Positions 7,014-15,523 of a stretch of 64,000 nt of DNA are shown here, piece by piece. A model generated the notes under the pieces. That model was not told the DNA's origin. It did no database searches and saw only the letters and a list, made by a program, of their open reading frames with translations. The DNA comes from Actinomadura flavalba DSM 45200 (GTDB taxonomy: Bacteria > Actinomycetota > Actinomycetes > Streptosporangiales > Streptosporangiaceae). The stretch covers positions 248,001 through 312,000 of the forward strand of contig NZ_KB894097.1 in assembly GCF_000374305.1 (NCBI RefSeq), read 5' to 3'. The position numbers and the translations under genes are program-made. Every line of letters starts with the position of its first letter. Within the stretch, counting starts at the first letter, position 1.

Positions 7014-7781
7014 TTGGCATCTTTAGAATTGCTGGGTGAGCTGTGCATCCGCAGCGACAAGGCGAGACTGCCGGTCAGGGGAACAAAGCAGCGCAGTCTG
7101 CTGGCGGCGCTGACCATCCGGGGCAACGTCACGGTTTCGGCCGAAGATCTGGTGCTGGAGATTTGGGGCGATGAGCCGCCCGTCGGCGCCGAGAACGCTC
7201 TCCAAGCCCATATTTCCCGAATTCGGGCGATATTGGCCACACAACAGGGGATGGCACGGTTCCGGCTGCGCACCCGCTATCCCGGATATCTGTTCGAGTT
7301 ACCGGAGGGGAGCGTCGACAGCTCCCGGTTCCGCCGCCACTGCGTCCGCGCCCAGGCGGTGAAGAACTCCGCACCCGAGCAGGCCGCCGCCCTCTACCGC
7401 GCCGGGCTGGCGCTCTGGCGGGGGCCCGCCCTCCAGAACGTGCCGCCGGGCCCGATCAGGAACGCGGAGGTCCGCCGGCTGGCCAGCGAACGCCGCACGG
7501 CGGTCGCCAGCCTCGTCGAACTCGACCTCGACCTCGGCCGCCACCTCCAGGTCATCCCCGATCTGGAACAGCTCGTGCTGGAGCACCCGCTCGAAGAGCG
7601 CTTCTACGCCCAGCTCATGGTCGCGCTGACCCGGTCCGGCCGCACCGGAGACGCTCTCCAGGTCTATCAGCGCGCGCGGCTGACGCTGGCGCAGGAAGCG
7701 GGCCTGTCCCCTTCGCCCGCCTTACAGCGGCGCATGCGGATGATCCTGCACGACTCCGGCCACGACGACGAGACGAGCTGA
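7014..7781 (+). CDS. SARP-family pathway-specific activator
   Basis: A 255-residue Streptomyces antibiotic regulatory protein. It has an OmpR-type winged helix at about 1-92 (LLGELCIR, GTKQRSLLAALTIRGN, AEDLVLEIWGDEPPVGAENALQ, YPGYLFEL) followed by a bacterial transcriptional activation domain at about 98-245 (ERRTAVASLVELDLDLGRH, LEERFYAQLMVALTRSGRTGDALQVYQRAR). The start is TTG 7014 with a gaggga site. It carries three TTA leucine codons, at 7023, 7299 and 7722, which are rare in this genome and predict dependence on the bldA tRNA. SARPs bind direct heptamer repeats at promoters of their cluster; it is presumably the main activator of cluster 1. Confidence 0.92.
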   Translation: MASLELLGELCIRSDKARLPVRGTKQRSLLAALTIRGNVTVSAEDLVLEIWGDEPPVGAENALQAHISRIRAILATQQGMARFRLRTRYPGYLFELPEGSVDSSRFRRHCVRAQAVKNSAPEQAAALYRAGLALWRGPALQNVPPGPIRNAEVRRLASERRTAVASLVELDLDLGRHLQVIPDLEQLVLEHPLEERFYAQLMVALTRSGRTGDALQVYQRARLTLAQEAGLSPSPALQRRMRMILHDSGHDDETS

Positions 7782-7788
7782 CCGGCGC

Positions 7789-9036
7789 TCAGCCGGTCAG
7801 GCGCGTCATGCGCGGCGCGTCCGGCGCGATGCGCCCGGCCACGTCGATCGCCGAGGTCACGGCCGACTCCTGACTGGCGACCCAGTTGGTGTGGTTCCCG
7901 GCGAAGTGCAGACCGCCCCGGCCCTGGAGACCGGCCAGCCGTCGCTGCGCGCGCACGGCGCCGGGCGTGATCATCAGGTGCCGGAAGTCCGCGCGGCACA
8001 GCACCTGGTCCGGCAGCACCTCGCGGTGCGCGATCTGGCTCTTGAAGACGTCGACCCCGTGGACGGGGCCGTACCAGTCGCAGCTCTCGCACCAGCCGTC
8101 GTGCACGGACAGGTTGGTGGTCGCCCAGTGGCGCTCGTCGGCGGGCATGTAGGCGGGGTCCAGGTGCAGCGCGTAGGCGGTGTCCACGTACGCGAAGGAG
8201 CCCAGGACCTCGCACAGCGCGGCGGTGCCCGCCAGCGGCGCGACGAGGTCGCGGGCGACCGGGGGCGGCACCGCGAACACGACCTCGTCGACCAGGTGCG
8301 ACACGCCGGTCGAGTCGGTCAGCTCATAGCGCCCCTCGGTGCGCCGCACCCGCTCCAGGGCGGCCCCGGTGCGGACGCGCAGCCGGGGCGTGTCCGCCGC
8401 GAGAGCCCAGGCGAGGCTCTCCAGGCCGGGCGCGAGCTGCTCCCACGGCGGATCGGCGGACTCCCCCACGTAGAACGCGATCGCCGCCCGCGCCGACAGT
8501 TCCTTGGCCTCCTCCAGGTCGCAGCAGAACAGCGACGCGGGGCGCGCGTAGAGCACGTCCCGCTTGAGCGCGTCGGAGACCGGGAGGGGTTCCACCAGCT
8601 CGGCCAGCGGGACGCACCAGTCGACGTCGCGGTCGTGCCACTCGGCGGCGCGGTCGAGGAACAGGTTCACCGCGTCCCACGCCGGGCCCAGCCGCGTGGC
8701 GCTCGGCCGGTCCGCTCCCTCACCCGCCGGGGTGACCAGGCTCGGCACCCTCTCCCCGTCCCGCGTCAGCGACAGGGACGCCGGGATGCGCCGGACGTCC
8801 GCCGCCGTGTAGCCGAGAAGGGAGAGGAGCCGGCGATGCCGGGGGAACATCTCGGCGGAGATGTCCTGGGAACCGAGTTCCACCGCCACGGTCTCCCCGC
8901 CGAGCCGCACCGGAAAGGACCGGGCGCTTCCGCCGACACGCGACCGGGCTTCCAGAAGAACGCACTCGTGTTCCTCGCCGAGCAGCCACGCGACCGTGAG
9001 TCCGGCGATTCCGCCGCCCGCAATGCCCACGCGCAT
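7789..9036 (-). CDS. FAD-dependent amine oxidase/protoporphyrinogen-oxidase-like enzyme
   Basis: A 415-residue flavoprotein. It has an N-terminal dinucleotide fold (VGIAGGGIAGLTVAWLL, then an acidic LLEARSRVGG) and a C-terminal FAD-binding stretch (LHFAGNHTNWVASQESAVTSAI). This is the layout of the flavin amine oxidase (NAD-binding-8) superfamily. ATG 9036 starts directly at MRVGIAGGG with ggatgggg upstream; ATG 9048 is possible. The stop lies seven bases from the convergent SARP gene, and the start is divergent from the TenA-like gene at 9209. It likely oxidises an amine or saturated intermediate of cluster 1. Several Cys residues near residues 200 and 330 (FCCDLEE, CESCDW) could be redox or metal sites. 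Confidence 0.8.
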   Translation of the reverse strand: MRVGIAGGGIAGLTVAWLLGEEHECVLLEARSRVGGSARSFPVRLGGETVAVELGSQDISAEMFPRHRRLLSLLGYTAADVRRIPASLSLTRDGERVPSLVTPAGEGADRPSATRLGPAWDAVNLFLDRAAEWHDRDVDWCVPLAELVEPLPVSDALKRDVLYARPASLFCCDLEEAKELSARAAIAFYVGESADPPWEQLAPGLESLAWALAADTPRLRVRTGAALERVRRTEGRYELTDSTGVSHLVDEVVFAVPPPVARDLVAPLAGTAALCEVLGSFAYVDTAYALHLDPAYMPADERHWATTNLSVHDGWCESCDWYGPVHGVDVFKSQIAHREVLPDQVLCRADFRHLMITPGAVRAQRRLAGLQGRGGLHFAGNHTNWVASQESAVTSAIDVAGRIAPDAPRMTRLTG

Positions 9037-9208
9037 CGCCCACCCCATCCCGGGTCGCTCTGTCCAGCGGTGACCAGGGCACGAGCCTAGCCGCGCGCGT
9101 CCTTCCCGCAATGGGCCGATCGTCCTAGAACACAGTCACCAGCTACCGCCGATTCGTGCGGGGTAAAGGCCAAGTCAGTCGAGTGACGATGAGCGAATGG
9201 GGCGGTGC

Positions 9209-9907
9209 ATGCCGGAATCAGGATCGGACCGCGCGTCGGCGGCGGAGCTGGTCACCGAACTGGCGCGTCTGCGCGGCGCGGAACCGCTGCGCAATCCGAT
9301 GCTGGAACTGGCGCGGAACGGCCTCGTCACCGTTCACCATCTGCGCAGGGTGGTGCTGGTGGAGGACATGTACCACCGTGCCGAGCTGGCCGCCTACGGC
9401 CTGCTGCTCGCGCGCTTCCCGCACTCCCCCGCCGACGTCCTGCTGCTCGACGTGGCCCGTACCGTGCAGGGCGCCCGGGGCAGGCTGGCGTCGGTCGCCC
9501 GCAGCCTCGGCATCACGCTCGGCGCCGCCACGCCCACCGCCACCGCGCTGCGCCGGGACGTCGCCGCCCACGGCTTCTGCGGCTTCGTCTCCTGGCTCGC
9601 CGTGAACGGCGGCCAGTCGGCGATGGCGCTCGCCCTGTACTCCGAGCCCGACGGAATCTATTACGGCGGCGGGGCGGCGATCGTGCACGAGCTTCGCGGA
9701 CGCGGCCAGGACGTGCCCGACGACTTCGCCGAGTACTACACCGGGGTTCCGTCGGAGGAACAGAACGACCGAGCGCTGGAGGTCGTCCAGAACGGTCTGG
9801 ACAGCGGGGAATCGCCGAGCGCCGCCCTCGACGCCGGGCGGTTGTGCGACCAGTACATGGCGCTCCTGTGGACGACCGCGGCCTTCGCCGGGAAAGGTGA
9901 ACGATGA
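9209..9907 (+). CDS. heme-oxygenase-like/TenA-fold protein, paralogue 1
   Basis: About 232 residues, all-helical. The first helix pair reads NPMLELARNGLVTVHHLRRV then VEDMYHRAELAAYGLLLARFPH, the pattern of the TenA/PqqC/heme-oxygenase-like fold. The E-x3-H spacing (VEDMYH) is compatible with metal ligands of the HDO diiron oxygenases. It is clearly homologous to the proteins at 9904-10560 and 14701-15372, sharing RAELA.YG, SWLA.(N/H)GGQ, P(D/E)(D/E)F.(E/D)YY and LEVVQ.GLD. Starts at 9209 (used) or 9197. The stop overlaps the next ATG (ATGA), so paralogues 1 and 2 are translationally coupled. It could be an oxygenase or a structural subunit; the thiaminase role of true TenA is unlikely in this context. 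Confidence 0.7.
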   Translation: MPESGSDRASAAELVTELARLRGAEPLRNPMLELARNGLVTVHHLRRVVLVEDMYHRAELAAYGLLLARFPHSPADVLLLDVARTVQGARGRLASVARSLGITLGAATPTATALRRDVAAHGFCGFVSWLAVNGGQSAMALALYSEPDGIYYGGGAAIVHELRGRGQDVPDDFAEYYTGVPSEEQNDRALEVVQNGLDSGESPSAALDAGRLCDQYMALLWTTAAFAGKGER

Positions 9908-10560
9908 CCCTGTCCGCTCCGCGACACGACACGGCCCGCGCGGTGGCCGAGGAACTCGCTTCAGCGCGCGCACCGCGTCCGGCCGGGAACGACTTCCTGG
10001 TCCGGCTCGGCGAAGACCGGGTGACGGCCGACGACCTGCGGCGCCTCGTGCGCGCGGAGACGGCGTCGGCCGCCGGTGAACTCAGCGCGTACGCCGCGAT
10101 GGCGGTCCGCTATCCGCACCCGGTCTTCCCCGCTCTGCTCGACATGGCCTACAGGGCCGTGCCCAGGATCGCCGCGTGCGCGCGGGCGACGGGTCTCGAC
10201 GCCGACCGGCTCGCGCGGCCACCGACGCGGTTCTCGGCCTACGCCTATCCCGCGTACCTGTCCTGGCTCGCGTTGAACGCCGGCCGCGCGGGGATCGGTG
10301 CCGCGATCTACGCCGACCTGGACGGCTACTACGCCGACGGTCTCCTCGTGGCCGAGGGATTGCGCGCGTCCGGAGCGAAGGTGCCCGGCGAACTCGTCGA
10401 CTACTACTCCGCGCCCGTGCCCGACGGCCTGTGCGAGGGAAGCCTGTCACTCCTCCAGGAGGGGCTGGACGCCGGTGACGACGCGGCGGACGCGCTGCGC
10501 CTCGGCCGGATGATGCAGAAGTCCCTGGACGGGTTCTGGCGATCGGCGCTGCCGGAATGA
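9904..10560 (+). CDS. heme-oxygenase-like/TenA-fold protein, paralogue 2
   Basis: A 218-residue homologue of its upstream neighbour, with the same helical pattern (LRRLVRAETASAAGELSAYAAMAVRYPH, YPAYLSWLALNAGRAG, VPGELVDYYSAP). The position equivalent to the His of VEDMYH in paralogue 1 is not His here (AETASAAGE), so one expected metal ligand is missing. This suggests a catalytically silent partner in a heterodimer, or altered chemistry. ATG 9904 overlaps the stop of paralogue 1, and its own stop overlaps the ATG of the reductase at 10557, forming a three-gene coupled operon. Confidence 0.7.
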   Translation: MTLSAPRHDTARAVAEELASARAPRPAGNDFLVRLGEDRVTADDLRRLVRAETASAAGELSAYAAMAVRYPHPVFPALLDMAYRAVPRIAACARATGLDADRLARPPTRFSAYAYPAYLSWLALNAGRAGIGAAIYADLDGYYADGLLVAEGLRASGAKVPGELVDYYSAPVPDGLCEGSLSLLQEGLDAGDDAADALRLGRMMQKSLDGFWRSALPE

Positions 10561-11561
10561 CCGCTAGTCCGCCCGGATCGGGCCGTGGCGTGATGCGCGC
10601 CGTCACGTTCGGGCGCACGGGTGAGCCCGCCGACGTCCTGGAGCTCGCGCGGGTGCCGGTTCCGCTCCCCGGCCCGGGCCGCGTCCGGGTGCGGATCACC
10701 CTGCGTCCGGTCAACCCCTCCGATCTGCTCTTCGTCCGCGGGCGTTACGGGCGGCGCCCCGAACCGCCCTCTCCGGTGGGTTTCGAGGCGGCCGGCGTCG
10801 TGGACGCGTGCGGTTCCGGCGTCGGCCTGGCGCCGGGCACCCGCGTCGCCGTGGACGCGCCCGGCACCTGGCAGGACTATGTGGTCGCCTCCCCCGATGA
10901 TCTCGTGCCGCTGCCCGACGACGTCACCGACGAGGCCGGATGCCAGCTAACGGTCAACCCCGCCACGGCGGTCCTGCTGGTGCGCGAGCTGGCGGCGCGG
11001 CCCGGGCAGTGGCTGGTCCAGACCGCCGGAGCCTCGGCCGTGGCCCGGATGGTGACGCGCCTGGCGGTCTCCGGCGGCGTGCGGTGCCTGAACGTCGTCC
11101 GCGACGACCGCCACCGCGACGACCTGGCGGCGCTGGGCGCCGAGACGGTCGCGGGGCCACCGGAGACGATCACCGAGCAGGTCGCCCGGTACACCGGTGA
11201 CCGGGGGGCCGCCGCCGTCCTCGACGCCGTGGGCGGGAGCGCCGGGAGCGCGGCGGCACGGTGCCTGTCCCCGGGCGGGCGGCTGCTGGTCTACGGGATG
11301 ATGTCCGGCGATCCGCTCACCCTCGACCCCGACGACCTGGTCTTCCGCGACATCGAGGTGCGGGGTTTCTGGCTTCCCGAGCGGCTGCGGCGGCTCGACG
11401 CCCCGGCGCGCGCCGACCTCACCGCGACCGTCCTGGACGGGGCGCGCTCCGGCGCCCTCGTCTCCCCGGTCGAGGCGAGGTACGGCCTGGCCGACTTCGC
11501 CGAGGCGCTGCGGCATGCCGACCGTCCCGGCCGCACCGGGAAGATCCTGCTGACCGCCTGA
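10557..11561 (+). CDS. medium-chain dehydrogenase/reductase, MECR-like enoyl (quinone) reductase
   Basis: A 334-residue zinc-independent MDR enzyme. An N-terminal GroES-like domain (about 12-125; PVNPSDLLFVRGRYG, GFEAAGVVDACG) is followed by an NADPH-binding Rossmann domain with QLTVNPATAVLLV and WLVQTAGASAVARMV (about 138-168). These fit the 2-enoyl thioester reductase/ETR1-like subgroup better than classical alcohol dehydrogenases, and no Zn-binding Cys cluster is present. Its ATG overlaps the stop of the second TenA-like gene. It probably reduces a conjugated double bond or carbonyl in the cluster 1 pathway. The gene converges on the NRPS-like gene with a 21-base gap. Confidence 0.85.
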   Translation: MTASPPGSGRGVMRAVTFGRTGEPADVLELARVPVPLPGPGRVRVRITLRPVNPSDLLFVRGRYGRRPEPPSPVGFEAAGVVDACGSGVGLAPGTRVAVDAPGTWQDYVVASPDDLVPLPDDVTDEAGCQLTVNPATAVLLVRELAARPGQWLVQTAGASAVARMVTRLAVSGGVRCLNVVRDDRHRDDLAALGAETVAGPPETITEQVARYTGDRGAAAVLDAVGGSAGSAAARCLSPGGRLLVYGMMSGDPLTLDPDDLVFRDIEVRGFWLPERLRRLDAPARADLTATVLDGARSGALVSPVEARYGLADFAEALRHADRPGRTGKILLTA

Positions 11562-11582
11562 GCCCCGCGCGCCGCATCGCGG

Positions 11583-14500
11583 TCAGTCGCGCGACGGCGG
11601 CCGCAGGAAGCCCGCGTCCAGGAGGGACCGCAGGTACGCGTCCAGCAGCGCGGCGTCGACCGGCGGGCAGCGGTGACCGGCGGCACGGGCGGTGTTGGCC
11701 CGGTCCGGCTCGGGCATGTTGCCGGAGAAGTAGCTCTCGAAGACCGAGAGGCCCGTACCGGCCGACCGTTCCCGGAACAGCGGCAGGTAGGCGGCCAGCG
11801 GGCCGGCCGGGTCCTCGGCCACGTGCTCCGCCATCGCCCGGGTCCACTCCTCGTAGGGCAGCGCGCGGACCCGGTAGCCGAGGACGGCGGCGCGCTCGGC
11901 GAGCAGCGACAGCGACGCCGGCGCGGGGTTGACGACGTGGTAGACGTGCCCCTCAGGCGGCTCGTGGAGCACCAGGTGCGTCACGACCTCGGCGGTGTGG
12001 TCGACCGGGACGAAGTCGAGCGGCATCGGCACGTCCGGGGCCGTTCCGGTCTCGACGACCGCCTTGACGAACGCGCTCATCAGGGTGCCGGTGTTCTGCG
12101 CCCCGCCCTCGCGGGGCCCGGTGATCTCGTGCGGCCGGTAGACGCTCAGCGGCAGGCCCTCGTCCGCCGCCGCGCGCAGCATCGTCTCCGCGACCCATTT
12201 CGTCTCGGCGTACCCCTGGCCCAGCAGGCGGGGATCGCCCAGCGGTCCGTCCTCGGCGGCGCGGTCCACCCCCTGCGTGCCGAGCCCGGCCAGGACCGCC
12301 ACGGAGGAGACGTAGTGGAAGTCCTTCAGGTGGTGGCGCGTGGCCAGGGCGAGCAGTTCGCGGACGCTTCCGACGTTGGCGGCCGCCAGCCGCGCGTAGG
12401 GGTAGAGGAAGTTGACATGCGCTCCGTTGTGCAGGACGACCCCCACCCGGGCGGCCAGCTCCTCGAAGGCCGGGTCGTCCATGCCGAGGCGGCGTTCGGC
12501 CAGGTCGCCCGGCACCGCGCGCACCCGCTCGGACAGGCCCGACAGGGACAGGCCGGAGCGGCGCAGCGCGGCGCCGATCCGGCGCAGGCCGTCCTCCGCG
12601 CCGTCGGCCCGCACCAGGCAGAACACCTCCGCGTCGGCGGCGTCGAGGAGCCGGCGCAGCAGGAACGCTCCGACGTAGCCCGTGGCGCCGGTGAGCAGGA
12701 CGGCGTCCGGAGCGGCGGCCCTCGTCAGGCCGGACGCGCGGAACCGCAGGCCGGGGTCGGGTTCGGCCTCCCGCCGGAAGTCGACGGCGGACTCGCCGGG
12801 GTCCTCGCGTCCGGCGCGGACGGCGTCGAGACGCGCCGCGTACTCGCTCAGGACGGGAGTGTCGAGCAGGATGCGGACCATCTCCCTGCCGGGGACGCGC
12901 TGGAGATCGAGCCGCTCGCGGACGGTGGCGACGGCGCGGACCAGGTGCAGCGACTGGCCGCCCAGGTCGAAGAAGTCATCGGTACGGCCGATCGGACCGG
13001 TGCCGAGCAGGTCCGCCCAGACGCGGGCGACGGCCCGCTCGGTGTCGCCGTCCGGCGGGTCGCCCGCCGGACGCTCGCCGGACTCCCGCGTCAGCTCCCG
13101 CACGGCGGCGGGGTCGACCTTGCCGGTGCGGCCGAGCGGCAACCGGTCGGTGACGCCGATGCGCGCGGGCAGCATGAAGTGCGGGAGGCGGTCCTGGAGG
13201 AACCCGCGCAGCCGCCGCGCGAAGGGCCGCCGTCCGGCGTCCCCCACGGACTCGCGGGGCGCGGCCCACACGACCAGGGACCTGTCGTCGGAGCCGGAGT
13301 CGTCGACGGCCACCTTGGCGTCCTGCACGTCGGGGTGGGCGGTGACCGCCGCCTCGACCTCGGCCGGTTCGACCCGGTAGCCGCGGATCTGCACCTGCCG
13401 GTCCAACCGGCCCAGGTACTCCAGCACCCCGTCGCGGCGCCACAGCGCGCGGTCCCCGGTGCGGTACATGCGCGCGTCGTCGCGGCCCGCGAAGCGGTCG
13501 GGCAGGAACCGCTCGGCGGTGCGCTCGGGGTCGCCGAGGTAGCCGATCGCCACGCCGTCCCCGCCGACGTACAGCTCCCCCTCCTGTCCGGGCTCGCACG
13601 GATTCCCGTCCTCGTCGAGGACGTAGCACGTCGAGTTCGCGATGGGGCGCCCGATCGGCACGGTCCGCGCGTCCTCCCCCAGCTCGATCACGTGGTGGGC
13701 GCTGGAGAACGACGCGTTCTCGGTGGGGCCGTAGCCGTTCACCAGGTGGCGCGGCGGGGCCGCCGCCAGGACCGCCCGGACGCACTCGGGGCTGACGGTG
13801 TCGCCACCGGCGATCAGGTACCGCAGGGGGCCGAACATGCCCGGCTCGGCGAAGCCCAGTTGATGGAACAGTCCGGCCGTGAGCCACAGGACGGTGGCGT
13901 GGTGCCGCTCGATCTGCGCGGCCAGATCGGACGGCGACAGGAGCGTCTCCGGGTCGGGGAGGACCAGCAGCCCGCCGTGCAGATGCGCCCCGAAGATCTC
14001 GAAGCAGGAGATGTCGAACGTGGGGTTCGTGGTGGCCAGGACGACGTCCTGCGGGCCGAGGTCGACGTAGTCGGTGCCGACGACGAGCCGCACGGGCCCC
14101 CGGTGCGGCACGACCACGGCCTTGGGCGCGCCGGTCGAGCCGGAGGTGAACATGATGTACGCCGGGTCGGTGGCGGCGGCGGGTGAGACGACCGGCTCCG
14201 GCGCCGGGGCGAGCGGTTCGTCCACCACGACGGCGGGCGCGGCGGGCAGCCTGTCACGCCAGCGGTCCCGGGTGATCACGCACGGCGCGTCGAGGCGGTC
14301 GGCCATGCCGCGCAGCCGGTCGGCGGGCTCGTCCGGGTCCAGGGGGACGTAGGCGCCGCCCGCCTTCAGGACGCCCCAGACGCCGACGATCGCTTCGGGC
14401 GAGCGTTCCAGCAGCAGCGGCACCGGGGTGCCGACGCCCACGCCGTGCTCCTCGCGGAGCGCGTGCGCGAGGGCGTCGGCGCGCGCCGACAGGTCGCGGT

Positions 14501-14651
14501 AGGTCAGCGTGACCGTCCCGTCCGTCACCGCCGGGGCGTCGGGCGTTCGCCGCACCTGCGCCTCGAACAGCCCGGTCAACGACGCGTCGCGCGGGTACGG
14601 GCGCGCGGTGTCGTTCCACCGTCGCAGGTGCTCGATGGACCGCTCTGACAT
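11583..14651 (-). CDS. NRPS-like adenylation-thiolation-reductase (A-T-R) protein
   Basis: A 1022-residue single module without a condensation domain. The adenylation domain (about 1-515) shows A3 YIMFTSGSTGAPK near 167, A5 NGYGPTEN near 304, YRTGDRALWRRDG, the RQVQIRGYRVEP core and A10 LGRTGKVD near 508. The carrier domain has DDFFDLGGQSL, with the pantetheinylated Ser near 566. The C-terminal thioester reductase begins with LLTGATGYVGAFLL near 653 and has the YAETKW catalytic Tyr-Lys near 814. It should activate one amino or aryl acid, tether it and release it reductively as an aldehyde or alcohol, like carboxylic acid reductases. Pocket residues read approximately D-I-F-W-I-G-G-S-F, for which I cannot assign a substrate. 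ATG 14651 has an aaggag site. Confidence 0.92.
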   Translation of the reverse strand: MSERSIEHLRRWNDTARPYPRDASLTGLFEAQVRRTPDAPAVTDGTVTLTYRDLSARADALAHALREEHGVGVGTPVPLLLERSPEAIVGVWGVLKAGGAYVPLDPDEPADRLRGMADRLDAPCVITRDRWRDRLPAAPAVVVDEPLAPAPEPVVSPAAATDPAYIMFTSGSTGAPKAVVVPHRGPVRLVVGTDYVDLGPQDVVLATTNPTFDISCFEIFGAHLHGGLLVLPDPETLLSPSDLAAQIERHHATVLWLTAGLFHQLGFAEPGMFGPLRYLIAGGDTVSPECVRAVLAAAPPRHLVNGYGPTENASFSSAHHVIELGEDARTVPIGRPIANSTCYVLDEDGNPCEPGQEGELYVGGDGVAIGYLGDPERTAERFLPDRFAGRDDARMYRTGDRALWRRDGVLEYLGRLDRQVQIRGYRVEPAEVEAAVTAHPDVQDAKVAVDDSGSDDRSLVVWAAPRESVGDAGRRPFARRLRGFLQDRLPHFMLPARIGVTDRLPLGRTGKVDPAAVRELTRESGERPAGDPPDGDTERAVARVWADLLGTGPIGRTDDFFDLGGQSLHLVRAVATVRERLDLQRVPGREMVRILLDTPVLSEYAARLDAVRAGREDPGESAVDFRREAEPDPGLRFRASGLTRAAAPDAVLLTGATGYVGAFLLRRLLDAADAEVFCLVRADGAEDGLRRIGAALRRSGLSLSGLSERVRAVPGDLAERRLGMDDPAFEELAARVGVVLHNGAHVNFLYPYARLAAANVGSVRELLALATRHHLKDFHYVSSVAVLAGLGTQGVDRAAEDGPLGDPRLLGQGYAETKWVAETMLRAAADEGLPLSVYRPHEITGPREGGAQNTGTLMSAFVKAVVETGTAPDVPMPLDFVPVDHTAEVVTHLVLHEPPEGHVYHVVNPAPASLSLLAERAAVLGYRVRALPYEEWTRAMAEHVAEDPAGPLAAYLPLFRERSAGTGLSVFESYFSGNMPEPDRANTARAAGHRCPPVDAALLDAYLRSLLDAGFLRPPSRD

Positions 14652-14700
14652 GTCCGGCTCCTTCGGGTCGGGGACGGGCGCGCACACGCGGTGGGCCGGG

Positions 14701-15372
14701 TCATCCGGCGGCCGCCGCCGTCCAGAACCTGCCGAGGTGTTCCTCCAGCAGCCGTGCCCTGCGCACGGCGACGTCGCCGTCCTCGCCGTGGTCCAGGCCG
14801 TACTGGACGACCTCCAGGGCCTGCCGCTCCAGCTCGTCGGACTGGCCGCCCGCGTAGTAGTCGACGAACTCCGGCGGCACCTTCAGGTCCGTGTCGCGCA
14901 GCCGTTCGACCAGGGCCGTGCAGCCGGGGAAGTACACGGTCATGTCGCAGTACAGGGCGAGCGCGTTGTCGGCCTGGCCGCCGTGCAGGGCCAGCCAGGA
15001 GATGTAGTTGCCGAAGGCGAGCGCGTCCACCCCGGACGGCCACTCACCGATCCGCTCCGCGGGGATTCCGAGCGCCGTCGCGCAGTCGCGCAGCTTGAAG
15101 TGCGCCTCATGGACCAGCCGCGCGACCGCCAGGTACAGGCCGGTGGTGGGGTGATGGGGATACCTGGCGATCATGGTTCCGTAGGTGGCCAGCTCCGCTC
15201 GATGGGTCCGCAGCTCGACGCCGACCAGCCGCCGGAGGTGCTCCATCTCGATGTCGCCGCGCTCGGCCAGATCCAGGAGGGGATGGGCGACCGGCGCCTC
15301 CTGCCGGAGCCGGGACAAGGCGTCGGCCAGTGAGCGGGCGCCGGGTGTGGGCTGCTGTGGGGTGGGGCCCAT
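14701..15372 (-). CDS. heme-oxygenase-like/TenA-fold protein, paralogue 3
   Basis: 223 residues, homologous to the two TenA-like proteins at 9209 and 9904. It retains HPLLDLAERGDIEMEHLRRLVGVELRTHRAELATYG, including the E-x3-H pair (VELRTH), then NYISWLALHGGQADNALALY and VPPEFVDYYAGGQSDELERQALEVVQYGLD. The ribosome site (ggaagg) is well placed for ATG 15372. It is cotranscribed with the A-T-R gene 49 bases downstream, which suggests it acts on the carrier-bound or freshly released product. It is probably an oxygen-dependent HDO-type or scaffold protein; the metal content must be measured. Confidence 0.7.
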   Translation of the reverse strand: MGPTPQQPTPGARSLADALSRLRQEAPVAHPLLDLAERGDIEMEHLRRLVGVELRTHRAELATYGTMIARYPHHPTTGLYLAVARLVHEAHFKLRDCATALGIPAERIGEWPSGVDALAFGNYISWLALHGGQADNALALYCDMTVYFPGCTALVERLRDTDLKVPPEFVDYYAGGQSDELERQALEVVQYGLDHGEDGDVAVRRARLLEEHLGRFWTAAAAG

Positions 15373-15523
15373 CGGGGTGCTTCCTTCCGTCCGTGACGAG
15401 GTTGCCTGGCTGGCTTCGTTCCCGGACGGCTGACAGGGTCGTGACGGCGGCCTGACGTCGGCCCACGCGCGGCGCGGAGGCTCGGCCGCGCGGCGAGCGG
15501 CCGGGTTCGCGCAGGTCGGAGGC

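Noticed and set aside
9209..10560. Thiaminase II (TenA) for thiamine salvage
   Set aside because: The fold pattern is TenA-like, but there are three paralogues beside an NRPS-like gene and a SARP, and no thi genes are nearby.
12400..14200. Long plus-strand open frames inside the A-T-R gene and similar long antisense frames elsewhere
   Set aside because: They are shadows caused by high-GC third positions; they lack domain motifs and are opposite well-supported genes.
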